Below are positions 26,817-35,401 of a DNA stretch of 64,000 bases, in pieces (within the stretch, counting starts at the first letter, position 1; each line of letters begins with the position of its first letter). Source of the stretch: NAT127 sp041655035. GTDB taxonomy: Bacteria; Pseudomonadota; Gammaproteobacteria; Pseudomonadales; Porticoccaceae. Position numbers and translations under genes: made by a program. Location of the stretch: assembly GCA_041655035.1 (NCBI GenBank), contig JBAZCN010000004.1:1-64000 (forward strand). The letters run 5' to 3'. Below the pieces are notes generated by a model. It saw nothing but the letters and a program-made list of their open reading frames with translations, did no database searches and was not told the origin of the DNA.

Positions 26817-27144
26817 GCCCGAGTGGTGAAACTGGTAGACACAAGGGACTTAAACAATTTGAGCCCTCCAGGGGAAACCCTGGAGGTGAAGCCCGTCAAA
26901 CTCGGCGAAAGCCCTGGATGCGCCAAACGTCCGAGCCAACGCCGAGCCAAGCCCTGGATGCTGTGTTCGGGGAAGGTGTAGAGAGCAGACGGCGGGCACC
27001 TACGGCAACGCGTTGATGCGTGGCGCTAGGGTGAAGGCGTGCTCCAGACCACGAACAGCGCAAGCGCTGGCGGCGAAAGCCGAAGTGGTACGAAAATCCC
27101 TCGACCTCACGGTCGTGCCGGTTCGATTCCGGCCTCGGGCACCA
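26817..27144 (+). tRNA. tRNA-Leu (UAA) split by a group I intron
   Basis: The gene spans 328 bases but the mature tRNA is 87 nt. Exon 1 is 26817-26851 (GCCCGAG acceptor strand, D arm, anticodon stem AGGGA, then C-U-U with the last U being U34). Exon 2 is 27093-27144 (remaining anticodon loop AAAA, TCCCT stem strand, long variable arm, T-loop GGTTCGATTCC, CTCGGGC and encoded ACCA). The acceptor strands pair perfectly, so the spliced product is a normal tRNA-Leu(UAA). The break lies between U34 and A35, the same site as the tRNA-Leu introns of cyanobacteria and plastids. Confidence 0.93.
26852..27092 (+). ncRNA. Group I intron (IC3-like) in tRNA-Leu(UAA)
   Basis: A 241-nt insertion after U34. 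The 5' end AAACAATTTGAGCCC resembles the 5' end of the Anabaena tRNA-Leu intron as I remember it, and GAG can pair with exon CUU to give the U-G splice-site wobble of P1. A P2 hairpin of 9 bp with a GAAA tetraloop is at 26865-26886. P (about 26896-26913), Q (26937-26953, GCCGAGCCAAGCC), R (about 26973-27000) and S (about 27024-27045, CTAGGGTGAAGG) core elements follow in the correct order. The intron ends in a G (27092). It contains no homing-endonuclease ORF, so it should be a small, self-splicing-type intron. Folding was judged by eye. Confidence 0.88.
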
Positions 27145-27437
27145 TATCCGCTTTCAATCCCGGCTCCCGGGCCTTCCGCGTCGGGGAGATCCGCCTGATG
27201 CCGGTCCGATCCTGTTTACGGCGACGCCGCGACCTGGATCATCACCGCTTTTACCCACCTGCCTGTCGATCCCGCTTCCTTCGCGAGCCCCGGATTGACA
27301 GCGCGATCGTGAAGATGGGCTTGATTCGCGCTCATCCGGGCCCGGCGGCGCTGCACGTTCTGCGCCTGCTGGACGAGCACCGGGTCTATCACCCGATGAT
27401 TACACGGTGCTCGATCCCGAAATGACGGCGCAAACTG

Positions 27438-27460
27438 TTGTCCACAGAATCTGTGGATAA
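27438..27460. other. Inverted pair of DnaA-box-like sequences in a 504-base gap
   Basis: TTGTCCACA (27438-27446) faces TGTGGATAA (27452-27460, the complement being the consensus DnaA box TTATCCACA). Together they also form a hairpin TCCACAG-AAT-CTGTGGA. The gap 27145-27648 otherwise shows no convincing gene, although part of it reads open because of high GC. Function could be DnaA binding or simply transcription termination after tRNA-Leu. Confidence 0.4.
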
Positions 27461-27648
27461 GTCTGTGGCTGGCATGTGGGTTAGCCGTACACTTGGCGAT
27501 TGCGGCCAGCAAACCTGGGGGGTCCGCTGGCCTGCGGGAAAAGTGATCAGGGATACTCGCGGCCGCCATTATTGACGGCGTCGCGGCGCTGTTGGCATCG
27601 CCGCGACGCTGATGGGATAATCGCTGACACTGCGTAACGGGGTGAGTC

Positions 27649-27885
27649 ATGCAGCAGCCGATTGTCGGTTTTCGGCAGGATGATGAAAGTCACTGGGTCG
27701 CGGTGCTGGCTTGTGGTCACAGCCAGCACGTGCGCCACGATCCGCCCTGGCAGGATCGTTCCTGGGTCATCACTGCCGAAGGACGGCGGGGGATGCTCGG
27801 ATTCCCGCTGGACTGCATTTTATGCGACCGGATTCTGTGCGATCAGGTGTCGCGCGGCCAGCGTATATCTCCCGGGCGTCCCTGA
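27649..27885 (+). CDS. DUF3565 family protein
   Basis: A 78-residue cytoplasmic protein of unknown function. The pattern QQPIVGFRQDDESHWVAVL, then ACGHSQHVRHDPPW and a C-terminal CxxC in DCILCDR, is the DUF3565 family consensus. The Cys and His residues suggest metal binding, which is inference. The ATG at 27649 has GGGGTGAG upstream. It lies 44 bases before the flavin-dependent oxidoreductase gene. Confidence 0.75.
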   Translation: MQQPIVGFRQDDESHWVAVLACGHSQHVRHDPPWQDRSWVITAEGRRGMLGFPLDCILCDRILCDQVSRGQRISPGRP

Positions 27886-27929
27886 AGGGAAAGGCCTTTA
27901 CACAATGGATACACAATGGACATCCATCT

Positions 27930-28907
27930 ATGAAGTTATCGATCCTCGATCTCGCCTTTATCTCCGAGGGCGCCACGGCCGCCACGGCCCTCGCCAATAC
28001 CCTTGATCTCGCCCGCTGGGCCGAACGGTGGGGCTATGAGCGTTTCTGGCTGGCGGAGCACCACAATATGGCCGGTATCGCCAGCGCCGCGACCTCGGTG
28101 GTGATCGGCCATGTCGCGGCGGGCACCAAAACCCTGCGCGTAGGCGCCGGTGGAATCATGTTGCCGAATCACTCGCCCCTGGTGATCGCCGAACAGTTCG
28201 GTACTCTGGAAACGCTGTATCCCGGGCGCATCGATCTGGGGTTGGGGCGCGCTCCGGGCAGCGACGGCTTGACGACCCAGGCGCTGCGCCGTTCGTCATC
28301 GGCGGCGGAACACTTCCCCCGTGATGTCGTGGAGCTTCAGGCCCTGTTTGGCCCGCTTCAGCCCGGGCAGAAGGTCCAGGCGGTGCCCGGCACCGGGCTC
28401 AACGTGCCGCTGTGGATCCTCGGCTCCAGTCTGTTTGGCGCCCGTCTGGCGGCGATGCTGGGCCTGCCCTATGCTTTTGCCGCGCACTTCGCTCCGGCGG
28501 CGCTGCACGATGCCCTGGATATCTACCGCCGCGAATTCAAGCCTTCGGCGCAATTGGAGCAACCCTATGCGGTGGCCGGGGTCAATGTCTTTGCCGCCGA
28601 TAGCGACGCTGAGGCGAAGCGGTTGTTCACCTCGATTCAGCAACAGTTCACCAATCTGGTGAGGGGCGCGCCGGGACAGCTGGCGCCACCGATCGACGAC
28701 ATCGACAGTTACTGGAGCCCGCTGGAAAAGGCGCATGCCTCGTCGATGCTGAGTTGCTCCTTCGTGGGAGCGGCGGCCGGGGTAGCGGATCAGCTGCACG
28801 CCTTCCAGAGTGATACCGGCGTCGATGAAGTGATGATCGCATCGGCTATCTACGACCATGAGGCCCGATTGCACTCCTACGCGCTGCTGGCGGATCTGCT
28901 CGATTGA
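27930..28907 (+). CDS. LLM-class flavin-dependent oxidoreductase
   Basis: A 325-residue bacterial luciferase-like (TIM-barrel) monooxygenase using reduced FMN. Typical motifs: KLSILDLAFISEGATA at the N-terminus, YERFWLAEHHNM, RVGAGGIMLPNHSPLVIAEQ, LYPGRIDLGLGRAPGSDG and LWILGSSLFGA. It resembles the MsnO8/YhbW subgroup of such proteins; the substrate is unknown. The start is the ATG at 27930, where homology begins; the longer in-frame start would overlap the DUF3565 gene. Confidence 0.88.
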   Translation: MKLSILDLAFISEGATAATALANTLDLARWAERWGYERFWLAEHHNMAGIASAATSVVIGHVAAGTKTLRVGAGGIMLPNHSPLVIAEQFGTLETLYPGRIDLGLGRAPGSDGLTTQALRRSSSAAEHFPRDVVELQALFGPLQPGQKVQAVPGTGLNVPLWILGSSLFGARLAAMLGLPYAFAAHFAPAALHDALDIYRREFKPSAQLEQPYAVAGVNVFAADSDAEAKRLFTSIQQQFTNLVRGAPGQLAPPIDDIDSYWSPLEKAHASSMLSCSFVGAAAGVADQLHAFQSDTGVDEVMIASAIYDHEARLHSYALLADLLD

Positions 28908-29004
28908 GCGGAGGCTGAAGCCCTGCCGCCTTGTTGGCTGGCAGGGCAGGGGCTAGACTCAGTGATAGAGGCCAGCATCCGCTGCCTTTACCGGGGAGAG
29001 ACTC

Positions 29005-29385
29005 ATGAACAGGATGACCGCTACGTGGTTGCTGATGGGCAGCCTGGCAGGATTGCCGGCATTCGCCGCCGAAGTGCAGACGGAGTGGATTACTCCCCGC
29101 GAAGGATTTACCGAATCCGGTGTCGGTGCGAGAATCAAAAGTATCGAGGCCCTGCCCGCCGATGAGGGACAGCGGGTCACCATCGAAATCCCCCGCAGTG
29201 CGGTGGCGGAAGGCGAGATCGTCCAGGAAATCATTGTGACCGCCCAGCGGCCGGACAAAACCGAAAGCCCGGTGTCGGTGCGCCACGAGTGGGTGGCGGA
29301 TTACGAAAATGACTACTACGGCCTGGTGCTCTATCTCGGCAGCAAGGAGCAGACGCCGTTGCGGATTTATCTGAAAAGCGAGTGA
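29005..29385 (+). CDS. Small exported protein of unknown function
   Basis: A 126-residue protein starting with a clear Sec signal peptide (MNRMTATWLLMGSLAGLPAF, cleavage predicted after AFA-AE). The mature part of about 105 residues is acidic and beta-rich in pattern, without cysteines or a recognised motif. It is probably periplasmic. It is preceded by GGGGAGAGA and stands alone between the oxidoreductase and the convergent channel gene. I do not recognise the family. Confidence 0.65.
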   Translation: MNRMTATWLLMGSLAGLPAFAAEVQTEWITPREGFTESGVGARIKSIEALPADEGQRVTIEIPRSAVAEGEIVQEIIVTAQRPDKTESPVSVRHEWVADYENDYYGLVLYLGSKEQTPLRIYLKSE

Positions 29386-29461
29386 GCACAACCGCAACGT
29401 CTGCCGTGGCGGTGCAGCTGGTAAACCTCGGCCCCGCACAGGCGAATGGGCCGAGCGCCGC

Positions 29462-32400
29462 TCAGCCTTTTTTGGTGTCGTCTGGTGGCATCGCGGCCTT
29501 GCCGGAGCCGGTGGTGTTGCGGACATCGCTCCGCGTCACGGCGATGTCGATACCGTGCTCGCTGAACAGTTCGTCGATACGGCGGTTGATTTCATCGACG
29601 GCGATGGTGCGATCGCCCAGCTCGCGCACATAGAGCCGCAACTCGTGGTCGAGTGTGGTGGTGCCGAAATTGAGGAAATAGACCATCGGTGCCGGGCTTT
29701 TGAGAATGCGCGGATTGTCGGCGGCAATCGCCAGCAACAGCTCCCTCACCTTGTCGAGGTCCGACCCATAGGACAGGCCGACACGGATGGTGACCCGGGT
29801 AATGGTGTCGGTCAGCGACCAGTTGACCACCTGATCGGTGACAAAGACCTTGTTGGGCACGATGATTTCCTTGCGGTCGAAATCGGTAATGGTGGTGGCC
29901 CGGATGCGGATCCGGCTCACGGTACCGGACAGGTTGCCAATGGTGACCACGTCGCCGATGCGTGCCGGGCGTTCGAAGAGAATGATCAGACCTGAAATGA
30001 AGTTGGCAAAGATTTCCTGAAGACCAAACCCCAGCCCTACCGACAATGCTGCCACCAGCCATTGCAGCTTGTCCCAGCTGACACCCAGGGTCGACAGGGT
30101 GACGACAAACCCGACACTGAAAATAATGTACGACAGCAGGGTGGTGGTCGCGTAGGCGCTGCCCTGGGCGAGTTTCATCCGCGACAGGACCAGCATTTCG
30201 AGCAGGCCGGGGATATTGCGGGCGAGGATCAGCGAAACCACGATGATGGCGAGTGCGCCGAGGGCATCCTTGAGGCTTATCGGCACCAGTGTCTGGGCGT
30301 TGCTGCTGACGTATTCGTAGAGAACGACCCGGTCGAGATAGGCAAACACCGTGAAGGTGTCGGCCCACACCCAGTACAGCAGGCCGAGGAAGATGCCGAG
30401 CAGCCCGAGGCGGACCAGGCGCAGGGATTGCTGGTTGACCTGTTCGATGTTGAGTAGCGGTTCCTCGACCATGTCCTCGCCGTCGCGCAGCGTCGTCTCG
30501 TGCTTGGCGACGATGCGCTGGTAGGCCAGCCGCTGGGCGGCGAGGGACAGGCCGCGCAGCAATACCGCTTCCACCAGCTGCCACAACACCACCATGAACA
30601 GGCTGGTGATCAGCAGGCCGGTGAGTTTCAGCGCGGTGTAGTAGTAGCCGGCAATCACCGCGATGATCAGCCCGAAGGGCAGGGCGCCGGCGATCACGCC
30701 GCCGATGCCGCGCGGCACGGAGAGCCGCTTGTCGGCGGCGCGATGCCAGAACAGGCGGGGCAGCAGCCAGGCCAGCAGGCCGAGGGCGACCAACAGCACG
30801 ATGATCCCGATGACGTCGGTGTCCAGCGCCGCGGGATGGTGCTCGGCGATGGTGATGATGACGCTCAGTGGCAGCACCACGGCGCCGATGGAGACCGTCA
30901 CCTTTTGCAGGTAGGCGGTGTCGTCCCGCGGCCAGCGAAAGTGGAGTTCGGCGATATTGCCGTGGGAGAGCAGGCGGTACAGGGCATGAAAGACCAGCCA
31001 TGCCAGCGCCATGCGGCTCAGCGCGATGCCCAGATAGTCGTTTCCGCCGCGGGCGTCGAGGGCCAGCGCATAGCCGCAGAGGGCGAGGAACATCGGCACT
31101 GGCAGGCACATCAGTACATTGATGGCGATTGCCAGGGGCGTGTGCCACTGCCGGTCATGGCGCACGGAGCCAATGTTTTTCTGCAACTGGTCGAGCTGCG
31201 CGGCCAGCCAGTGACGCCGCCACGCCAGTATCGCTATCAGCACCAGCAGGGGCAAGAACACCAGGGGCACGGATTTGAGGCCGAGCCACAGATCCGCGGC
31301 GAGGGGGAACAGGGGAAGCTCCATGCCCTGGCGAACGAGTTGCGCCGGCAGGCTTGTCAGCCAGCCGGCATCGAGGGCCTTGTTGCTGGGGATCCAGAAC
31401 AGTTGTTCGTCGAGCTTGATGCGCAGCTCGCTGGCGGTGGCCTGCAATTCCCTCTGCTTGAGTTGCAGGGCGATGGCTTCGGTGAGCAGGGTGTCGAACT
31501 TGCCGTCGATGCGCTCGAGCAACTCGGCGCGGGCGTCAACCAGGCCGCGCAGCGCCTGGCGGGTCTCGACGTCGGCCGGGTGCGCCGGGTCGGCGGCGAG
31601 CAGGCGGTCGACATAAACGGCGGGTTTTCTGATCGCGTCGCGTTGCTGGCTCAGGTCGAACTGGGCGAGGCGGATGTCGGCGATCCGGTCCGATAATGTG
31701 GTGTCGAGTTCGATCCTCGGCAGGGCGTTGCGCTGTTCGTGGAGGATCCGGGTCAGCAACCGGTTGCCCTGAAGCGCGTCGAGGAGTTCGTCAAGCGCCT
31801 GGTCGGCTTGCTTCAGGTTTTCCAACTGCCGGCTCAGATCGAGGTTGCGCTGGGCGAGATCGTTTAGCCCGTCGGTGGTGTCGAGCAACAGCGTGGAGAG
31901 CCTGACCATGTCGGCTCTTTCCCGGGCCAGCGGTGAGTCGCCGCCGCTGTCATCGGCGTCATGGCGCAGATCGGCGACGATCTTCTCCGATTCGACGCGC
32001 TGCTGGCGATTGACCAACGCCTGGAGGCTGTGAATCTCGTCCTCGATACGGTCGATCTGTTCATTGAGCAGCGCCCGCTGGGCCTGCCCGAGGTTTTGCA
32101 ACAGACTGTTGCCCGCCAGTTCCTGGCGCAGCAGCGAGGTGCGTTTTGTCAGTGCCAGCACCTCGGCGTCAAGGGCCTTGCGCTGTTCGGCGCCGAGTCC
32201 TCTGCCGGTGTCGAGCTGAGTGGTGATCTCCGCGGTGCGGAGCTGGTTGGCGCTGATCTCCTCCGGGTTGCGCTCCGGGCGGGCCCGGATGCTGGCCAGC
32301 ATCCCGTTGACCTCAGCCAGATCCTGTTGCCATTGATCGCGCTGTGCGATGCGTTCGGCGAGGACTCGTTCGAGGGTATCGAGATTGGAGTTGCCGTAAT

Positions 32401-32725
32401 GGCTGGCGATATCCGCCGGCGGCCCATCCTTGAGCCCGGCCAGGCTGTTTTCCGCCTCAGAGATGGCGGCGGGCGCTTGATCGAGGCGTTTCTTCAGTGC
32501 CTCCAGTTGCACGGTCAGGCGCTCTGCCTCGCGAATATGGACGAGCGCGCTTTCCAGGGCTTGCCGTGCCGCCTGGTGCTGCCCTTCGGGCAGCTGCCGG
32601 TCATCGAGCGCGCTGAGCTGCTGCTCGATGTCGTCGGCCGAGTCGGGCGCCGACGTCTCGGCTTGGGCCTCGAACAGTGGCAAAACCAGTAGCAGGGAGA
32701 ACAGCAGCGGGCGTAATACTCTCAT
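29462..32725 (-). CDS. Large mechanosensitive channel, MscS family (MscK/MscM type)
   Basis: A 1087-residue inner-membrane osmotic safety valve. It has a signal peptide (about 1-22), a long periplasmic alpha-helical/coiled-coil region (about 25-480), a cluster of about eight transmembrane helices, and a C-terminal MscS core. The pore-lining helix and beta-domain show VAALSVGLGFGLQEIFANF, LFERPARIGDVVTIG and KEIIVPNKVFVTDQVVNWSL. Size and layout match E. coli MscK (1120) and MscM/YjeP (1107), which are hard to tell apart by eye. It faces the exported-protein gene tail to tail. Confidence 0.92.
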   Translation of the reverse strand: MRVLRPLLFSLLLVLPLFEAQAETSAPDSADDIEQQLSALDDRQLPEGQHQAARQALESALVHIREAERLTVQLEALKKRLDQAPAAISEAENSLAGLKDGPPADIASHYGNSNLDTLERVLAERIAQRDQWQQDLAEVNGMLASIRARPERNPEEISANQLRTAEITTQLDTGRGLGAEQRKALDAEVLALTKRTSLLRQELAGNSLLQNLGQAQRALLNEQIDRIEDEIHSLQALVNRQQRVESEKIVADLRHDADDSGGDSPLARERADMVRLSTLLLDTTDGLNDLAQRNLDLSRQLENLKQADQALDELLDALQGNRLLTRILHEQRNALPRIELDTTLSDRIADIRLAQFDLSQQRDAIRKPAVYVDRLLAADPAHPADVETRQALRGLVDARAELLERIDGKFDTLLTEAIALQLKQRELQATASELRIKLDEQLFWIPSNKALDAGWLTSLPAQLVRQGMELPLFPLAADLWLGLKSVPLVFLPLLVLIAILAWRRHWLAAQLDQLQKNIGSVRHDRQWHTPLAIAINVLMCLPVPMFLALCGYALALDARGGNDYLGIALSRMALAWLVFHALYRLLSHGNIAELHFRWPRDDTAYLQKVTVSIGAVVLPLSVIITIAEHHPAALDTDVIGIIVLLVALGLLAWLLPRLFWHRAADKRLSVPRGIGGVIAGALPFGLIIAVIAGYYYTALKLTGLLITSLFMVVLWQLVEAVLLRGLSLAAQRLAYQRIVAKHETTLRDGEDMVEEPLLNIEQVNQQSLRLVRLGLLGIFLGLLYWVWADTFTVFAYLDRVVLYEYVSSNAQTLVPISLKDALGALAIIVVSLILARNIPGLLEMLVLSRMKLAQGSAYATTTLLSYIIFSVGFVVTLSTLGVSWDKLQWLVAALSVGLGFGLQEIFANFISGLIILFERPARIGDVVTIGNLSGTVSRIRIRATTITDFDRKEIIVPNKVFVTDQVVNWSLTDTITRVTIRVGLSYGSDLDKVRELLLAIAADNPRILKSPAPMVYFLNFGTTTLDHELRLYVRELGDRTIAVDEINRRIDELFSEHGIDIAVTRSDVRNTTGSGKAAMPPDDTKKG

Positions 32726-32888
32726 GGCTCGGGGGTATCCGATCTGGTGTTGGTCTGTGACGATCCTGTCTGGTCCAGAGTCTGTTGGCGTTCGGGCATC
32801 ATCCCTGGCGCTCTGCGAAAAGCGTCAGTCCAAAGCCCGGCAACCTTTGGATATAGGGTATTGACACATAAAAGAACATGTCATTGCC

Positions 32889-32918
32889 GCGATTCCTGCG
32901 GTGCGCTTCGTTCCTCAG
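32889..32918. repeat. Dispersed intergenic repeat, copy 1
   Basis: A 30-base sequence with core CTGCGGTGCGCTTCGTT recurs at 50032-50061 with two mismatches. Both copies are intergenic. This copy is upstream of the channel gene in a 571-base gap (32726-33296) that also holds a terminator, the left attachment repeat and the integrase promoter region. Confidence 0.6.
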
Positions 32919-33084
32919 CACAGCCTATGCTTTTTCATGTCATTTCCGAAGCGCGCTTCCATATGCCCTTTCACAGGGTCTGCCGCCGCATACCGCTTTT
33001 TGCGTGGTCGGCGAAACGTCGACAGAGCCTAGTATAGAGAAGCGATCGACAATCGGGGCGGTAATTCGCCAGTGGGGCGCCAGA

Positions 33085-33120
33085 CGGCAAAAAGCCCGGA
33101 CGCAGCCGGGCTTTTTGCCG
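33085..33120. terminator. Strong bidirectional terminator, likely the original tRNA-Ser terminator
   Basis: A perfect 15-bp inverted repeat (CGGCAAAAAGCCCGG and its complement) around ACGCAG. A- and T-runs sit on both sides. It lies just outside the left attachment repeat. If the element were removed, it would fall directly downstream of the minus-strand tRNA-Ser 3' end, so it is most simply that gene's original terminator. Confidence 0.75.
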
Positions 33121-33125
33121 ATGAT

Positions 33126-33140
33126 TTGGCGGAGGGACAG
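33126..33140. repeat. Left attachment repeat (att)
   Basis: TTGGCGGAGGGACAG, identical to 44266-44280, where it forms the 3' end of tRNA-Ser (CCA, discriminator, acceptor strand and part of the T arm, on the minus strand). The sequences diverge immediately on both sides. This is the signature of tyrosine-integrase insertion at a tRNA 3' end. Confidence 0.85.
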
Positions 33141-33196
33141 TCCCCCATCTTAGCGTCTCGCGGCATCGCGTAACGTCGCCCTCTTGCCAGCAACCC

Positions 33197-33209
33197 CTTG
33201 TAATACAAG
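33197..33209. promoter_or_regulatory. Palindromic candidate operator upstream of the integrase
   Basis: CTTGTAATACAAG is a perfect 13-base palindrome 87 bases before int. A related sequence, CTTGT-N8-ACAAG, occurs upstream of the methyltransferase at 42367-42384. A shared regulator is possible but not shown. Confidence 0.35.
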
Positions 33210-33261
33210 ACTTTCTCCGCACTGATCGTCTCGGATGGTCTCGACTTATCGCGTAAGATCG

Positions 33262-33290
33262 TATAATCTTAGGCGGGTTTATAGGCGGGT
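33262..33290 (+). promoter_or_regulatory. int -10 box with paired AGGCGGGT repeats
   Basis: TATAAT at 33262-33267 is followed by AGGCGGGT at 33271-33278 and 33283-33290 (12-base period), ending 6 bases before the int ATG. The same paired repeat occurs near the other end of the element (44203-44222) and in inverted orientation in the middle (38114-38133). These are candidate integrase arm sites or regulator sites; here they would let the bound protein repress int. Confidence 0.55.
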
Positions 33291-33296
33291 GCGATT

Positions 33297-34580
33297 ATGC
33301 CAAGAGTAGCGAAAGAACTATCAGCGTTGGAGGTGAAACGCCTCTCACAACCGGGAATGCACGCCGTGGGCGGCGTGCCTGGGCTCCATCTTCAAGTTCT
33401 CCCCGGCGGAGGAAAGACCTGGCTGCTGCGGGTCACTATCGGGGCGACCGCGAGCGGCAAGCAGCGCCGCAGCGAGGTCGGCTTGGGCGGGTATCCGGCG
33501 GTGACGCTACAGCAGGCCCGGGACAAGGCGCGCGAGGTCCGGGAGAAGATCGCCCAAGGCATCGACCCGATAGCGGAGCGCAAGGCCGCGCGCTCCGCGC
33601 TGTTGGCGAGCCGGGCGACTGAGATCACCTTCGAGGAGGCCGCGCGGCTGTGCATTGAGGCGAAGTCTCCGGAGTGGAAGAACGCGAAGCACGCCCAGCA
33701 GTGGACCAACACGCTGACCACCTACGCTTTCCCGACCCTCGCCAAACTACAGGTGCGCGACATCGACACGCCGCACGTCTTGGAAGTGCTCGAACCGATC
33801 TGGAAGGTGAAAACTGAGACTGCCGACCGGCTACGCGGTCGCATCGAGGCCGTGCTGGACTGGGCCACAGCTCGTAAGTACCGCGACGGCTCCAACCCGG
33901 CACGATGGAAAGGCAATCTTGAGGCGATGCTGCCCAAGCCGTCGAAGGTGGCGAAGAACGGCAACCATGCCGCGCTGCCCTTCTCAGAGGCTCCCGCATT
34001 CATGACGCATCTTCGCAAGATGGAAGGGACCGGCGCGCGGGCGCTGGAATTCACCATTCTGACCGCCGCCCGCTCCGGCGAGGTACGCGGGGCGAAGTGG
34101 GACGAAATCGACCTTGAGGCCGGAGTCTGGACGATCCCGGCGGACCGCATGAAGATGGGCAAGGAACACACCGTGCCGCTGACAGCGGACGCGGTGGCCC
34201 TGTTGAAGGCCCTGCCGGTGTTCGAGGACAATAATCTTGTATTCCCTGCATCCCGTGGCGGCGAGTTGTCGGATATGACGTTGGCCGCAGTCATCAAGCG
34301 TATGCACGAAAGCGAAACGAAGGCGGGGCGCAGGGGCTACATTGACCCGAAACAGACCGACAAGAACGGCAACCCGAAGGTTGCCACCCCGCACGGGTTC
34401 CGCTCGACCTTCCGGGATTGGGCCGGGGAAATCACTAACCATTCCCGAGAAGTCATCGAACACGCCCTTGCGCACCAGCTCAAGGACAAGGCCGAAGCCG
34501 CCTATGCGCGCGGCAGTCTTTTCCAGAAGCGTCAGGCACTTATGGCCGATTGGGCCGCGTATCTTCACCCGAAAAAGTAA
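33297..34580 (+). CDS. int: Tyrosine-type site-specific integrase
   Basis: A 427-residue P4-type integrase that would recombine the element into tRNA-Ser. It has an N-terminal DUF4102-type arm-binding domain (about 10-90; LSALEVKRLSQPG, EVGLGGYPAVTLQQAR), a SAM-like core-binding domain (about 110-210) and a C-terminal catalytic domain. The catalytic set is visible: R259 (TAARSGEVRG), H366 and R369 (HGFRSTFRDW), H393 (ALAH) and nucleophile Y403 (AAYARGSLF). Length is normal and no damage is seen, so the element may still be mobile. It lies 156 bases inside the left attachment repeat. Confidence 0.95.
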   Translation: MPRVAKELSALEVKRLSQPGMHAVGGVPGLHLQVLPGGGKTWLLRVTIGATASGKQRRSEVGLGGYPAVTLQQARDKAREVREKIAQGIDPIAERKAARSALLASRATEITFEEAARLCIEAKSPEWKNAKHAQQWTNTLTTYAFPTLAKLQVRDIDTPHVLEVLEPIWKVKTETADRLRGRIEAVLDWATARKYRDGSNPARWKGNLEAMLPKPSKVAKNGNHAALPFSEAPAFMTHLRKMEGTGARALEFTILTAARSGEVRGAKWDEIDLEAGVWTIPADRMKMGKEHTVPLTADAVALLKALPVFEDNNLVFPASRGGELSDMTLAAVIKRMHESETKAGRRGYIDPKQTDKNGNPKVATPHGFRSTFRDWAGEITNHSREVIEHALAHQLKDKAEAAYARGSLFQKRQALMADWAAYLHPKK

Positions 34581-34846
34581 AGGAAGCCGTTGATCTACAA
34601 GAAGATTTTAGCCTTCGAGGCTAGACGAGACGCCCTGAAAGTCTTATAGTCTTTCGCATATCCCGCCGGTTCCCCGGCGCGGACGTACAGAAATGGAGAA
34701 CGAGTTGAGCCACTGGTGGCTCGACCTTCACCCGTTTCTGGTGCGAGTCATCCAAGGGGAAGCGTTCGAGCTGTTTGTTATCGGCTCCGCGCTTCCCCTT
34801 CTTGTTTTTCGGCAGGCGGCAGCGCGGACGTATTGGAGCCGCTGCC

Positions 34847-35038
34847 ATGCAGACACAATCAACAAAATCACTCCGTCCAGCCCAAGCGGCTGAGTTCTTG
34901 GGCATCAGCCATGCCACGCTCTGGCGCTGGCTCAAGGAACGCCCCGACTTCCCACGCCCACGCAAGATCGGCGCGCGCACAACCATCTGGATTGTGGCGG
35001 AGCTGGAGCAATGGCGTGATGCGCAAGCGCATCAGTGA
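34847..35038 (+). CDS. AlpA-type helix-turn-helix regulator
   Basis: A 63-residue DNA-binding protein of the AlpA/MerR-like excisionase group. Its helix-turn-helix is AAEFLGISHATLWRWLKER, followed by the wing PRPRKIGARTTIWIVAELEQW. Homologues activate integrase or excision genes in P4-like satellites and PICIs. The ATG at 34847 follows GGAG. The stretch 34581-34846 has no convincing gene but contains a perfect 7-bp hairpin (GAGCCAC-TG-GTGGCTC, 34707-34722) that could be an operator. Confidence 0.88.
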   Translation: MQTQSTKSLRPAQAAEFLGISHATLWRWLKERPDFPRPRKIGARTTIWIVAELEQWRDAQAHQ

Positions 35039-35050
35039 GGAGACGGACCT

Positions 35051-35401
35051 ATGAAACCGAGCCTCACAGCGCAAATAGCTGCGCCCACCGAAGCCCGCCG
35101 CGCCGCGTATGTCGCGTGGTTGCTGCGCATTAACCCGCACCGCATCTTTCCCGCTGGACCCGAGTGCAACGCGGACGCCGATCAACACCTTGTTGATTCC
35201 GTTCTTGTTGAACTCGACCAACTGACCAAGCAAGCCGCCCGCTCCCGCGATACCTCGCCGCGTGCGCTCTGGTTCCGCCATACGCTCGACCACTGCAACG
35301 AGGTCATGAGCGGCAAGGCCAATCCCACCGACAACGGCTGGTTCAACAACAAGGCCGGATACCGCCGGGGCATCCACCTGTTTCAGGAGGTCGCAGTATG
35401 A
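35051..35401 (+). CDS. Hypothetical protein coupled to the primase
   Basis: A 116-residue protein with no signal peptide or membrane segment. The N-terminal half is Ala/Arg-rich, and the C-terminus has a conserved-looking segment GWFNNKAGYRRGIHLFQEVA. The ATG follows GAGGAG, and the last 4 bases overlap the primase start (ATGA), indicating tight co-translation. I do not recognise it; the position suggests a role in replication or its control. Confidence 0.65.
   Translation: MKPSLTAQIAAPTEARRAAYVAWLLRINPHRIFPAGPECNADADQHLVDSVLVELDQLTKQAARSRDTSPRALWFRHTLDHCNEVMSGKANPTDNGWFNNKAGYRRGIHLFQEVAV

Noticed and set aside
26852..27092. Reading the tRNA-Leu interruption as a transposon or random insertion
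   Set aside because: No inverted repeats or target duplication; the exact position after U34, the intron-type ends and the P2/P/Q/R/S elements fit a group I intron instead.
27039..27425. 128-codon frame running from the tRNA-Leu intron into the following gap
   Set aside because: Begins inside the intron and crosses the tRNA 3' exon; no ribosome-binding site or family resemblance.
30500..31696. 398-codon plus-strand frame opposite the MscS-family gene
   Set aside because: Gln/Gly/His-rich antisense shadow, no recognisable domain.
34693..34893. 66-codon open frame just upstream of and overlapping the AlpA-type gene
   Set aside because: No ribosome-binding site, overlaps the better-supported gene by 47 bases, and contains a hairpin that looks regulatory. 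It might still be a small membrane protein, but support is too weak.
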